Assembly (NCBI RefSeq): GCF_000801105.2
Contig: NW_026615352.1
Coordinates: forward strand, 30,738 to 94,737
Length of the DNA stretch: 64,000 bases
Source: Raphanus sativus
Taxonomy: Eukaryota; Streptophyta; Magnoliopsida; Brassicales; Brassicaceae
Reading direction: 5' to 3'
Shown: positions 20,301 through 30,724 of the stretch, piece after piece
How positions within the stretch are numbered: the first letter of the stretch is position 1
Layout: each line of letters begins with the position of its first letter
Position numbers and translations under genes: made by a program
The notes under the pieces: model-generated
The model's input: the letters and a program-made list of their open reading frames with translations, nothing else
Databases searched by the model: none
Told to the model about the DNA's origin: nothing

Positions 20301-22024
20301 TAGAAAGTGGGATATCTTCTTACTCACAACTCCTATGAGATTTATTCAACTTCCTGGTTATTCTCCACTGATTAGTGGTTCCAAATAAAGCTTCTTAGAT
20401 CGTGGTTCATCCTGGTTTGATAAGAATCATGAAGATATTGCCATATGTCCGAACAGGCTAATCTGGAATCATCTGGATAGAAAGTGGGATATCTTCTTAC
20501 TCACAACTCCTATGAGATTTATTCAACTTCCTGGTTATTCTCCACTGATTAGTGGTTCCAAATAAAGCTTCTTAGATCGTGGTTCATCCTGGTTTGATAA
20601 GAATCATGAAGATATTGCCATATGTCCGAACAGGCTAATCTGGAATCATCTGGATAGAAAGTGGGATATCTTCTTACTCACAACTCCTATGAGATTTATT
20701 CAACTTCCTGGTTATTCTCCACTGATTAGTGGTTCCAAATAAAGCTTCTTAGATCGTGGTTCATCCTGGTTTGATAAGAATCATGAAGATATTGCCATAT
20801 GTCCGAACAGGCTAATCTGGAATCATCTGGATAGAAAGTGGGATATCTTCTTACTCACAACTCCTATGAGATTTATTCAACTTCCTGGTTATTCTCCACT
20901 GATTAGTGGTTCCAAATAAAGCTTCTTAGATCGTGGTTCATCCTGGTTTGATAAGAATCATGAAGATATTGCCATATGTCCGAACAGGCTAATCTGGAAT
21001 CATCTGGATAGAAAGTGGGATATCTTCTTACTCACAACTCCTATGAGATTTATTCAACTTCCTGGTTATTCTCCACTGATTAGTGGTTCCAAATAAAGCT
21101 TCTTAGATCGTGGTTCATCCTGGTTTGATAAGAATCATGAAGATATTGCCATATGTCCGAACAGGCTAATCTGGAATCATCTGGATAGAAAGTGGGATAT
21201 CTTCTTACTCACAACTCCTATGAGATTTATTCAACTTCCTGGTTATTCTCCACTGATTAGTGGTTCCAAATAAAGCTTCTTAGATCGTGGTTCATCCTGG
21301 TTTGATAAGAATCATGAAGATATTGCCATATGTCCGAACAGGCTAATCTGGAATCATCTGGATAGAAAGTGGGATATCTTCTTACTCACAACTCCTATGA
21401 GATTTATTCAACTTCCTGGTTATTCTCCACTGATTAGTGGTTCCAAATAAAGCTTCTTAGATCGTGGTTCATCCTGGTTTGATAAGAATCATGAAGATAT
21501 TGCCATATGTCCGAACAGGCTAATCTGGAATCATCTGGATAGAAAGTGGGATATCTTCTTACTCACAACTCCTATGAGATTTATTCAACTTCCTGGTTAT
21601 TCTCCACTGATTAGTGGTTCCAAATAAAGCTTCTTAGATCGTGGTTCATCCTGGTTTGATAAGAATCATGAAGATATTGCCATATGTCCGAACAGGCTAA
21701 TCTGGAATCATCTGGATAGAAAGTGGGATATCTTCTTACTCACAACTCCTATGAGATTTATTCAACTTCCTGGTTATTCTCCACTGATTAGTGGTTCCAA
21801 ATAAAGCTTCTTAGATCGTGGTTCATCCTGGTTTGATAAGAATCATGAAGATATTGCCATATGTCCGAACAGGCTAATCTGGAATCATCTGGATAGAAAG
21901 TGGGATATCTTCTTACTCACAACTCCTATGAGATTTATTCAACTTCCTGGTTATTCTCCACTGATTAGTGGTTCCAAATAAAGCTTCTTAGATCGTGGTT
22001 CATCCTGGTTTGATAAGAATCATG
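17396..22024 (+). repeat. 177-bp satellite, homogeneous array (about 26 monomers)
   Basis: Strictly head-to-tail monomers of 177 bp occur here; for example AAATAAAGCT recurs at 17551, 17728, 17905 and 18082. Apart from a 1-bp loss just inside the C3 junction I saw no differences between monomers. Each monomer has AAGCTT, CATATG and GATATC sites and a CCACT-GATT-AGTGG dyad. The array ends at AATCATGAA, where C4 begins. The unit length is typical of Brassicaceae centromeric satellites. I do not recognise the sequence. Confidence 0.97.
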
Positions 22025-22509
22025 AAACAATGGAATAAGAGAGAAGAAAGAGCATCAGGGCGTGCTGGAACTTTGTGATCTATACAAACTTGTGTTACAA
22101 GCTTGTCCGTACAATGCTTGACCTACAAGTAAGCAAAGGAGACCTAGCTTAGTTTGGAAGGCAAGGCATTGATTTAAATCGACAAGAGAGAGAGGTCAGA
22201 AGTCAAGATATCCGTTGGAGGCTTCAGGCTGCAAGGTTGAATTTAAATATGGGAAAGATCACATGTTCCACTTAAGGAAGAAGCCGTTTGGGTCATGTCA
22301 CTATCACCCTGACTTGCAGCTTCATTCTTTAATCTTATTCTTCTTGTCTTCATCCTGATTGTAAAGTCTTTAAATATTGTAACCATTGCAAACAATTAAT
22401 CTAAGGAAACAGTTCTCCTTCTTTTCTCTCATCAAAATCGTCACTCTCTCTCTCTTACTCTCTCTCACTTGTTCTTGATTTATTCACTCTGTTCTTGAGA
22501 TTTCTAACA
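22025..22509 (+). repeat. C4 5' LTR, truncated at its start
   Basis: About 485 bp are present against 502 bp in the 3' LTR. The missing part is the extreme 5' end, replaced by satellite that shares CATGAA with the lost LTR sequence. The remainder differs from the 3' LTR by one base that I noticed. The end TTTCTAACA abuts the primer-binding site. Confidence 0.88.
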
Positions 22510-22845
22510 TGGTATCAGAGCTATAAGCTCCTGATTACCTTTCTCTTCCGCAAAATCACTCTGTTTACTCATTCTCTACTAATTTTCTGTTTCATTTTCT
22601 CACTTTACTCTCCAGATTTCTTTTATCCAGTGGGTAATAAATCTGTGTTCTTGAGTGTTCTTGAGTGTTCTTGAGTGTTCTTGAATTTTTCTTCACTTTT
22701 CTGAGTTGTGCTCACTCTACTCTGTCCCTATATTTATTTCTTGAGAGTTTATCTGTTCTGGACTTGATTCCTTTCAGTTCTAGAATTTATTTCTCTCAAA
22801 CCCAGCCTTGAAAATTCAAATATTTCTTGGCGCCAAGCTTGAAGG
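22510..22845 (+). other. C4 primer-binding site and leader
   Basis: TGGTATCAGAGC at 22510-22521 is the initiator tRNA-Met primer site. The following non-coding leader contains four tandem GTGTTCTTGA decamers near 22645-22684. The C5 leader has three. No open frame precedes the gag ATG at 22846. Confidence 0.85.
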
Positions 22846-25800
22846 ATGGAGAGCTACAACCATGTGAAGATTCCAGTTACACTTAAGGGACCAGGAAACT
22901 ACATTACCTGGTCTAGGATGACCATGACAGCCCTTGGAGGAAGAGGACTTTGGCAGCATGTGACTTCAAGCTCAGCTCCAAAGCAAATCACCCAAGGAGA
23001 AGATGGCAAGGAGATTGTAGTGGTAGATGAAGGCAAATGGGCTCAGGAAGATCTCATGGTGCTGTCTATCTTGCATAGCTCCCTTGATGGTCCACTTATG
23101 GACACTTACTGTCACTGCACAACTCCAAAACAGTTGTGGGACACTTTGCAAAGGGTTTATGGCAACACTTCAAACCTCACCAGAATCTATGAAGTGAAGA
23201 GAGCCATCAACAACTTACAGCAAGAAGAAGGGGACTTCACCAAGCACCTTGGGAAGTACAGTCAGCTATGGTCTGAGCTAGAGATGCTAAGACCAAGCAC
23301 CAATGACCCTGAAGTACTTGAGACCAGGCGTGAGCAAGACAAAGTCTTTGGACTACTTCTCACACTCAGTCCAAGCTTCACTGATGTGGTTAGGCACATA
23401 CTAAGAGACAAGGAGCTTCCAAGCTATGATGAAGTGTGTGCTCAACTACAAAAGGAGATAGGCTCAGATGGACTCTTTGGTGGTGGAAAAGGAGAGTTAT
23501 CTATGGTACACAAGGCTGAGAAGATGGAGAGTGCAGCAGCTAACAAGGCTTACTATAAACCAAGAGGAGGAGGAGATAAGGCAGTATCTTGTGAGCACTG
23601 CAAGAAGAGTGGACACTCCAAGACCAACTGCTGGATCCTCCACCCACATCTCAGGCCGGTCTCAGCTAACAAGTACAGCCAAGCCAGAGCACATGAAGCA
23701 AGAGCTCAAGAGCATCCAGCATCAAACTCCATGCGCATAGGAGATGATGGGAGAGCCTTGGTCTCTACAGCACATACTGGTGGCTCCACCTCCCACGCCA
23801 TGTCTCAGCCATCTCATGATGATGCATTCATCAGGAAGTCAGACATTGAGGCCTTGATCAAAGCCCTCAATGCAAATTCTGGTAACCAAAGTATTAATGC
23901 TTTAAATTCTATTCACAATGCTTCTCACACTGCTAGGCCTTTAATCATTGATTCAGGAGCTTCTCACCATATGATTAGGGATGCTAGACTGATTAGTGAT
24001 ATTAAACCTGCTCTAGGTAGTGTTGTGATTGCAAATGGTGATAGAATTCCAATTGAGGGAGTAGGAAATCTGAACTTGTTTAACAAAGATTCTCAAGCCT
24101 TTTATATGCCTTCCTTCACATCAAATTTGTTATCTGTTAAAAGAGTTACTAATGACCTGGATTGCAATGTTATTTTCAGTCCTAATGATGTTTGTTTTCA
24201 GGATATTAAGACCAGTAAGATGCTGGGAAAAGGTGTGAGCAAGGGAGAGCTTTACTTGCTTGAAGATACCAATTTATCAGATTTATCTACTGCTTTGAAT
24301 TCTGTTTTAGCTAGTAATGTGTTATGGCATGCTAGATTAGGCCATCCCCATGCTAGAGCTTTAAGCTTATTGTTACCTAATTTATCTTTTCAGAATGAAT
24401 CTTGTGAGGCTTGTATTCTTGGCAAACATTGCAAATCTGTTTTTCCTCAATCTATGACTGTTTATGAGAATTGTTTTGATCTAGTGCATTCTGATGTGTG
24501 GACTGCCCCTTGTGCATCTAGAGAAAACCATAAATATTTTGTGACATTCATAGATGAGAAATCAAAATACACTTGGCTCACACTGATTAAAAGCAAAGAT
24601 AGAGTTTTAGAAGCTTTTATCAACTTCCAAAACTATGTAACTAACCATTTCAATTCCAAGATCAAAATATTTAGGTCTGATAATGGTGGGGAGTATACTA
24701 GCAATGCCTTTAAACAACACCTAGCAAAGCATGGCATCATTCATCAAACAAGCTGCCCATACACACCACAACAAAATGGAGTTGCTGAGAGGAAGAATAG
24801 ACATCTTATGGAGGTTGCAAGGAGCATGATGTTTCATACAAATGTTCCAAAGAGGTTTTGGGGAGATGCTGTGATCACAGCTTGCTATCTGATCAACAGG
24901 ATCCCCACCAAAGTTCTCAAAGATGTCTCTCCCTTTCAGGTATTAAACAAGATCACACCTCCATTAGATCACTTGCGTGTGTTTGGTTGTGTGTGCTATG
25001 TCTTGACACCAGGAGAACAGAGAAATAAGCTGGAAGCCAAGAGTGTCAAGGGAATGTTCATAGGCTATACCCACACACAGAAAGGGTACAAGTGCTATAT
25101 TCCAGATTCAAGAAGAGTTATGGTCTCAAGGGATGTCAAGTTTGTGGAATCAAAGGGGTACTATGATGAGAAGAGCTGGGAAAACTTAGAGATCTCTCAC
25201 AAGGACCATCTGATAGAGCAAACAACCTGAGAACCATTTGGAGAGTTTGGGGATCAGTGGTGTGGCGCCAGTACCAGCACCAGCACCATCACCAGCACCA
25301 TCACCATCTACACCAGTTGCTGAGGATGATGCATAAAGAGTACCAGTTGATACGCCAGTCCATCCTGATCCTGAGGGAGGCAGTGAGCATGAATCAACAC
25401 CAGCAAATGATTCAGCATCAACACATGATCAAGATGGAGCAGAATCTGATGGTGATCAAGGTCAGGAAGAAGCAGTGGTAGAAGAGCAGATTCAACCATT
25501 GAGAAGGAGTACTAGGGTGAGGAGAGATCCATCAAATGGACCAACACCAGAGTGTACTTCAACTCCAATGCAGTGGCTCATCCTACTCAAGCAGTCTGCT
25601 CCTTGGCATACTTTCCAGAAGAACATGTGGCGTTTATCACCCACCTAGATGAAGCTTACATACCAAAGACCTATGAGGAAGCAATGGCACTGGATGAGTG
25701 GAGAGAATCAGTGGGAGATGAGATAGGAGCTATGATCAAGAATGATACATGGTTTGAAACTCAACTTCCAAAAGGCAAGAAGGCAGTAACAAGTCGCCTA

Positions 25801-27204
25801 CTCTTCACTATCAAGTACAAAGCAAATGGACAACCAGAAAGGAAGAAGACAAGGCTGGTTGCAAGAGGGTACACTCAAGTCTATGGAGAAGACTATTTGG
25901 ATACATTTGCACCAGTGGCTAAGCTTCACACCATAAGAGTTGTTCTCTCCTTAGCTGTTAACTTGGAATGGGATCTCTGGCAAATGGATGTCAAGAATGC
26001 ATTTCTTCAAGGAGAATTAGAAGATGAAGTCTACATGAGACCACCACCAGGAATGGAAGACATGGTCAAACCAGGAAATGTACTTAGATTGAAGAAGGCA
26101 ATCTATGGATTGAAGCAATCACCAAGAGCCTGGTATCACAAGCTTAGCACAACCCTTAATGGAAGAGGGTTTGTGAAATCAGAATCTGACCATACTCTCT
26201 TCACTCTCACCAGCAAGCAAGGCATTGTTGTAATCCTCATCTATGTTGATGATATTATCATTACTGGCAGCAACAAGGAAGGTATAATCTCAACAAAAGC
26301 TTTTCTTAAATCCTCATTTGATATTAAAGATTTGGGAGAGCTTAAGTACTTCCTTGGGATAGAAATATGCCGCTCTAAAGAGGGGCTTTTCTTATGCCAA
26401 AGGAAGTACACACTTGATCTTTTAAATGAGGCAGGAGAGCTTGGTGGAAGAGTAGCCAAGACACCACTTGAAGAGGGTTACAAGATATTGCGTGAGGGGG
26501 AGTTTGAAGACACACCATTTGGCGATTTCAAACTCTATAGAAGGATGGTTGGGAAGCTGATCTATCTCACCATTACAAGACCAGACATCTGCTTTGCCGT
26601 GAATCAAGTCAGCCAGCATATGCAAGCACCAAAGGTTCATCATTGGAACATGGTGGAAAGGATCTTGAAATACCTAAGGGAGGCTCCTGGTCAAGGTGTT
26701 TGGATGGGTTGCAACAAGAGTACAGAGATTGTAGGGTATTGTGATGCAGATTGGGCTGGTGATAGAGTGGACAGGAGGTCTACTACTGGCTATTGCACCT
26801 TCATAGGAGGCAATTTGGTTACTTGGAAGAGCAAGAAGCAGAAGGTGGTATCATGTTCAAGTGCTGAGGCAGAATATAGAGCCATGAGGAAGCTGACCAG
26901 TGAGTTGATTTGGATCAGGAACCTGCTGAGAGACTTGGGCATTGAAACAACAACACCTATCACCATGCACTGTGATAACCAGGCAGCCATTCACATAGCT
27001 TCAAACTCAGTGTTTCATGAGAGGACAAAGCATATTGAAGTGGATTGTCACAAGGTTAGACAAGCTGTGGAGCAGAAGATTATTCTACCTTGCTACACTA
27101 GAAGTGAAGATCAGTTAGCAGACATCTTCACCAAAGGAGCAAGCACCAAGGTCTGTGAGTCCATACATCCAAGATTGGGACTCATAGACTTGGCTAGATC
27201 ATGA
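22846..27204 (+). pseudogene. C4 gag-pol polyprotein, frameshifted
   Basis: The first open part (22846-25230, 794 aa) has gag, a CCHC knuckle (CEHCKKSGHSKTNC), protease (DSGASHH), GAG-pre-integrase and integrase. The second (25552-27204, 550 aa) has reverse transcriptase (YVDDIIITG) and RNase H with intact AEAEYRAM. Between them, a 1-bp loss near 25186, small deletions at 25235-25260 and a further loss near 25530 break the frame in the linker between integrase and RT. The linker is the least conserved part. The LTRs are nearly identical, so the damage is either recent or partly consensus error. Confidence 0.9.
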
Positions 27205-27236
27205 TCCCCTTAAGTCATGAAGCATCTACTCTTTTT

Positions 27237-27277
27237 CCTTTGTGTGTTTTTATCCCATTGGGTTTTCACACAAAAGG
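27237..27277 (+). other. C4 3' UTR hairpin with U-rich internal loop
   Basis: Arms CCTTTGTGTG (27237-27246) and CACACAAAAGG (27267-27277) pair with one bulged A. The interior is TTTTTAT-CCC-ATT-GGG-TTTT. Position and form match C2. Confidence 0.7.
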
Positions 27278-27329
27278 TTTTAATGAGGGATGTCTTCATG
27301 AGTTCCAAGCTTAACCATACCTTATGGTA

Positions 27330-27344
27330 AAGCTTGAGGGGGAG
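27330..27344 (+). promoter_or_regulatory. C4 polypurine tract
   Basis: AAGCTTGAGGGGGAG lies immediately before the 3' LTR. Confidence 0.88.
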
Positions 27345-27846
27345 TATTGACATGAAGACATAAACAATGGAAGAAGAGAGAAGAAAGAGCATCAGGGCGT
27401 GCTGGAACTTTGTGATCTATACAAACTTGTGTTACAAGCTTGTCCGTACAATGCTTGACCTACAAGTAAGCAAAGGAGACCTAGCTTAGTTTGGAAGGCA
27501 AGGCATTGATTTAAATCGACAAGAGAGAGAGGTCAGAAGTCAAGATATCCGTTGGAGGCTTCAGGCTGCAAGGTTGAATTTAAATATGGGAAAGATCACA
27601 TGTTCCACTTAAGGAAGAAGCCGTTTGGGTCATGTCACTATCACCCTGACTTGCAGCTTCATTCTTTAATCTTATTCTTCTTGTCTTCATCCTGATTGTA
27701 AAGTCTTTAAATATTGTAACCATTGCAAACAATTAATCTAAGGAAACAGTTCTCCTTCTTTTCTCTCATCAAAATCGTCACTCTCTCTCTCTTACTCTCT
27801 CTCACTTGTTCTTGATTTATTCACTCTGTTCTTGAGATTTCTAACA
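27345..27846 (+). repeat. C4 3' LTR
   Basis: 502 bp from TATTGACATGAAG to TTTCTAACA. It is followed without gap by satellite starting GGTTC. The U3 start shares TATTGACAT and CATGAAGA with the satellite. Confidence 0.9.
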
Positions 27847-27929
27847 GGTTCATCCTGGTTTGATAAGAATCATGAAGATAATGGCATATGTCCGAACAGG
27901 CAAATCTAGAATCATCTGGATAGAAGGTG
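27847..27929 (+). repeat. Diverged 177-bp satellite scrap between C4 and N2
   Basis: 83 bp of one monomer with variant bases (GATAATGGCAT, CAAATCTAGAATC, GAAGGTG). It ends in AGGTG (27925-27929), the left target-site copy of N2/N3. Confidence 0.93.
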
Positions 27930-28699
27930 TGGTACGGCCCTGGATAGGCTGTCTCTCCCTGGATCACTTGAAGGGGGCGTGGGTGGATGATAGATGATGA
28001 ATATGGTCTTCTCCTCAGAGCTATGTGATGCTCTAAAGATGTTCTTTTCTGCTCCACAGACACAGGATCACCCTGTATTGCCTAAGATGGATCACAGAAG
28101 ATAATCCTTGCAAACAGAGAATCAAAGACTCAATCTGTATCAAGGTATGTGGATTGATGTGGGACACAAGAGGGATGACTCGTCTCCTGATACTCCAAGG
28201 CTGGATATTACACACCAGCAGAATTGAGAGAAAACTCAAAACAAAGAAGATAAAAAAAAATGTCGATTGATTGATTTCTCAAAAGCTGCGTACAAGATAA
28301 ATAAAAGAAACGCCAAACTAACCTAATCCTAAACCAGAATGATTTAGTTTAATCCTAATCCTAAACCAATTTCGAAATTGGTTTATTTTAAAAATCCTAA
28401 TTGACTTGGTTTAATTTAAATAAAGCCCAAATAACTAAAACTCATTACATTGCAATTAAATTAAACCAACAAGCTGGTTTATCTTGATCTCCTTGTCTTG
28501 AACCAGTCCCCACGATTTTGCTAACTCTTGGAGCCTCTCCTCTTGTTCTCTCAGCCTTGATCTAGTAATTGGTCCACTCCACACACTGGCTAGCTCGTCT
28601 GGCTCTTCTCTGCTCAAGTCTGGCTCTTCTCTGCTCAAGTCTAGCTCTCCCTCGTCAGACTCACTCAGCTCTCCAATGCCTCTACTCATGGCTACACCA
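27930..28699 (-). repeat. N2 3' LTR
   Basis: 770 bp with ends TGGTACGG...CTACACCA on the plus strand. The first ~60 bp match the N3 5' LTR closely; the interior is much less similar. It contains part of an open frame (28456-28699, minus strand). Confidence 0.82.
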
Positions 28700-28737
28700 T
28701 CCCCTCCTCCTTTAAAAGGATTTGTCCTCAAATCCAA
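28456..28737 (-). CDS. N2 C-terminal tail frame crossing polypurine tract into LTR
   Basis: 93 codons starting MDLRTNPFKGGGDG (encoded by the polypurine tract) and ending past GPITRSRLREQEERL. They correspond to the tail of the N1 frame. In N2 a TAG just upstream (about 28741) separates this tail from the main gag-like frame; N1 has sense codons there. From memory, the motif resembles the extreme C-terminus of plant chromovirus polyproteins. Whether it is expressed is unknown. Confidence 0.5.
   Translation of the reverse strand: MDLRTNPFKGGGDGVAMSRGIGELSESDEGELDLSREEPDLSREEPDELASVWSGPITRSRLREQEERLQELAKSWGLVQDKEIKINQLVGLI
28700..28713 (-). promoter_or_regulatory. N2 polypurine tract
   Basis: The minus strand reads AAAGGAGGAGGGGA directly before the LTR, the same as in N1. 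Confidence 0.75.
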
Positions 28738-28740
28738 GCT

Positions 28741-30086
28741 CTATTGGATGATAGAACCTTGATCACTCAACAACAGATTGCATGATCTGGCCTTGGGAGA
28801 TATGATCACTTCTCTAATCTCTCCAGGGTCAAACACAAAGTATTGCAATCCTTCTTCATGTCTCAACAACATCTTGGAACTTTTCTCAAGGCATATAGCT
28901 TCTAAGGTAGATGATTCCTCCACTTTGTTGAGTTTAAAGCTGTCTGCTTCTCTCCTGGATGATGCTACACACGTCCTGCACATGAACATGAGACCATGTA
29001 CTCTCAGTTTATCCTTCTTCTGGTCAGGTGGTCGTGTGGTTTTGTCCCCATACTCATCCTCCAGTTCTGGCTTCTCTTTAACCACCACCAGTTCCTGTTT
29101 GTCTCTTCTCAGCTTGTTCTGATCAGTTATGAAACTGATAAAGGATGTGTTGCCTCCTGTTCTTCCTCTATGTTTACTGCAGCTAGTTAAGATCACTCCA
29201 TCCTCTCTCCCTTCAAAAAGATTTGACCACAAATCTTGTTCTTTAAGAGTGAATGAACTCTGCAAATCATACTTGAAGGCTGCTGTTTTCTGTTCCAGAA
29301 TTTTGTGACTTTTTCTAAACACACACAAGCTTCCTCCTGGTTCAAAAACAACTTGTTGCAGGCCCTTAACAACCACCAGATGCTCCACTATGCTGAGCTG
29401 AAGACATATGATAGGTCTGATCAGAAACTCACAAGATAAACTCTTAAAACTATCACCTTGCTCAACAGTAGAAAACACCAATTCAAGAGCTTTAGATGAC
29501 CCTCCAGGAACTTCTTCTTCTTGTTTTGTTTGATCAGGCACGTGGCTACACTCAGCTTCTGCAACTTTTACTTCCTCCTCTAGCTTCAGACAAAGAGTTG
29601 TTGGTTCTGATTCAGTTTCATGACTCTCCTCAATCTGTTTTATTGGTGAAGCTAATATAGAAGCTTGCAGCTTCTCCTCCTCTTGTTTCAGTGATAGAAC
29701 AGGAACAACAGATCTTCTTCCAGCAGGTTTTGATGGTAGTTTAGACCAACAGGAAAGCTGTTCTAAAGTAGTAAGCTTTGTTGATGCTTCTGGCTTTATT
29801 TCAGGAAGTTTCCACTGTGACACAAACCTCTTCCTCATCAAGCTCTTCATCTCAACCCATGAAGTAATTTGTGATTTTTTTTCAAATCTCCTAGTCTGAG
29901 AAACTCTTTGCCACCATGAGAATGCACTTCCACAGAGTCCAGTGACTGCTAGACATACCTTTTTCTTTTCAGTGTGGTATTGGAGTCCAAAGAGAAACTC
30001 CACCTTCTTTTCCAATCAAAGTATGCCTCTGTATCAATCTTCCCATAGAAGCATGGAATTGTAAACTCTTCTCCATATCCAGACAT
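28741..30086 (-). pseudogene. N2 gag-like protein, one frameshift near the start
   Basis: The open part 28741-30015 encodes 424 aa. The natural start by comparison with N3 is the ATG at 30086, put out of frame by one missing base in a G run near 30017. The N-terminal region (SWVEMKSLMRKRFV, WW) resembles the Retrotrans_gag domain of Ty3/gypsy chromoviruses. An E/K-rich linker and two copies of a GLQxxVFEPGG / GLQYFVFDPG unit follow. No zinc knuckle, protease, RT or integrase was seen. The element would need proteins in trans. The function of the repeated unit is unknown. Confidence 0.65.
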
Positions 30087-30137
30087 AGAATACTGCTTCC
30101 TAACTGATAGATTTCGTGCTCCTAGGTGAAAAATTCA

Positions 30138-30163
30138 AGCTGGCTTGGGCCAATCATAATCCA
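30138..30163. other. Templated filler at the N2/N3 junction
   Basis: About 25 bp between the N2 leader and the truncated N3 LTR are composed of rearranged pieces found about 50-80 bp away in the LTR (GCTGGCTT and GGGCCAATCATAATCCA, both near 30210-30240). This pattern is typical of end-joining repair with template copying. Confidence 0.6.
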
Positions 30164-30724
30164 ATCATAAATAAACTTAAAATAAACCATCTTGGACGTG
30201 CATAATATTCTTGGGCCAATCATAATCCAAGCTGGCTTGTCTTTCCACTTTTTGGGCCGATAAAGGCCTTTTTCGAACAAATCTTGCTTGGGCTCGATCC
30301 ATCTTGTTCCAGGTCCGACCAAGCTGCTCCTTATGCTCATTTGGATGATAAAGATCCTCATCAGGTTCCCTTTCCAGCTCTTGTTCTTCATCTTCCATTT
30401 CCAACTCATTTCTCGTCCATGTCGGTTTGAACAGTGCATTTCCTGATCATAGCAGATCTCCCATTTCATTTCCTGTCTATCCAGCTTCCTCCCATCCATT
30501 CCTGGTCAATCACATTGCATACTAGTCGTCCATGCTGGTCCATAGTCACTCCTTTCTCTTTAAAGGCCTCATCAAGGCCAATAGACTTCTCTCGGTCCAA
30601 TACTTCATGAATCAGGCCAATAAGCTCTCCAATAAGCCCACTAGGTCTTGCTATGACCCATTTCCTTTCTGGTACATGGATTAGCTTCCAGAACATGAGT
30701 TTGAAGCTGCTCCAGGTCGCACCA
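30164..30724 (-). repeat. N3 3' LTR, truncated
   Basis: 561 bp nearly identical to the right part of the N3 5' LTR (about 32670-33230). The 5'-proximal 450 bp (low-coordinate side) are missing at the junction with N2. It contains the C-terminal 86 codons of the N3 frame. Confidence 0.85.

Larger units (their letters stand above)
22025..27846 (+). mobile_element. C4: Ty1/copia LTR retrotransposon, group I
   Basis: This is a nearly complete plus-strand element: 5' LTR lacking about its first 17 bp, primer-binding site, leader, gag-pol broken by small indels, 3' hairpin, polypurine tract and full 3' LTR. The LTRs are almost identical where both exist. The right flank begins GGTTC of a satellite monomer. 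The left flank is a different point in the monomer (AATCATGAA), so no target duplication is visible and the 5' end was probably lost by a microhomology deletion. Confidence 0.93.

Noticed and set aside
17396..22024. Regular repeats resembling a CRISPR array
   Set aside because: Whole 177-bp units repeat without unique spacers, which is a tandem satellite, and the sequence is plant-like.
22510..22521. tRNA-Met-like sequence as a tRNA gene
   Set aside because: Only the 12-base primer-binding site is present, with no cloverleaf around it. The same holds at all the other primer sites.
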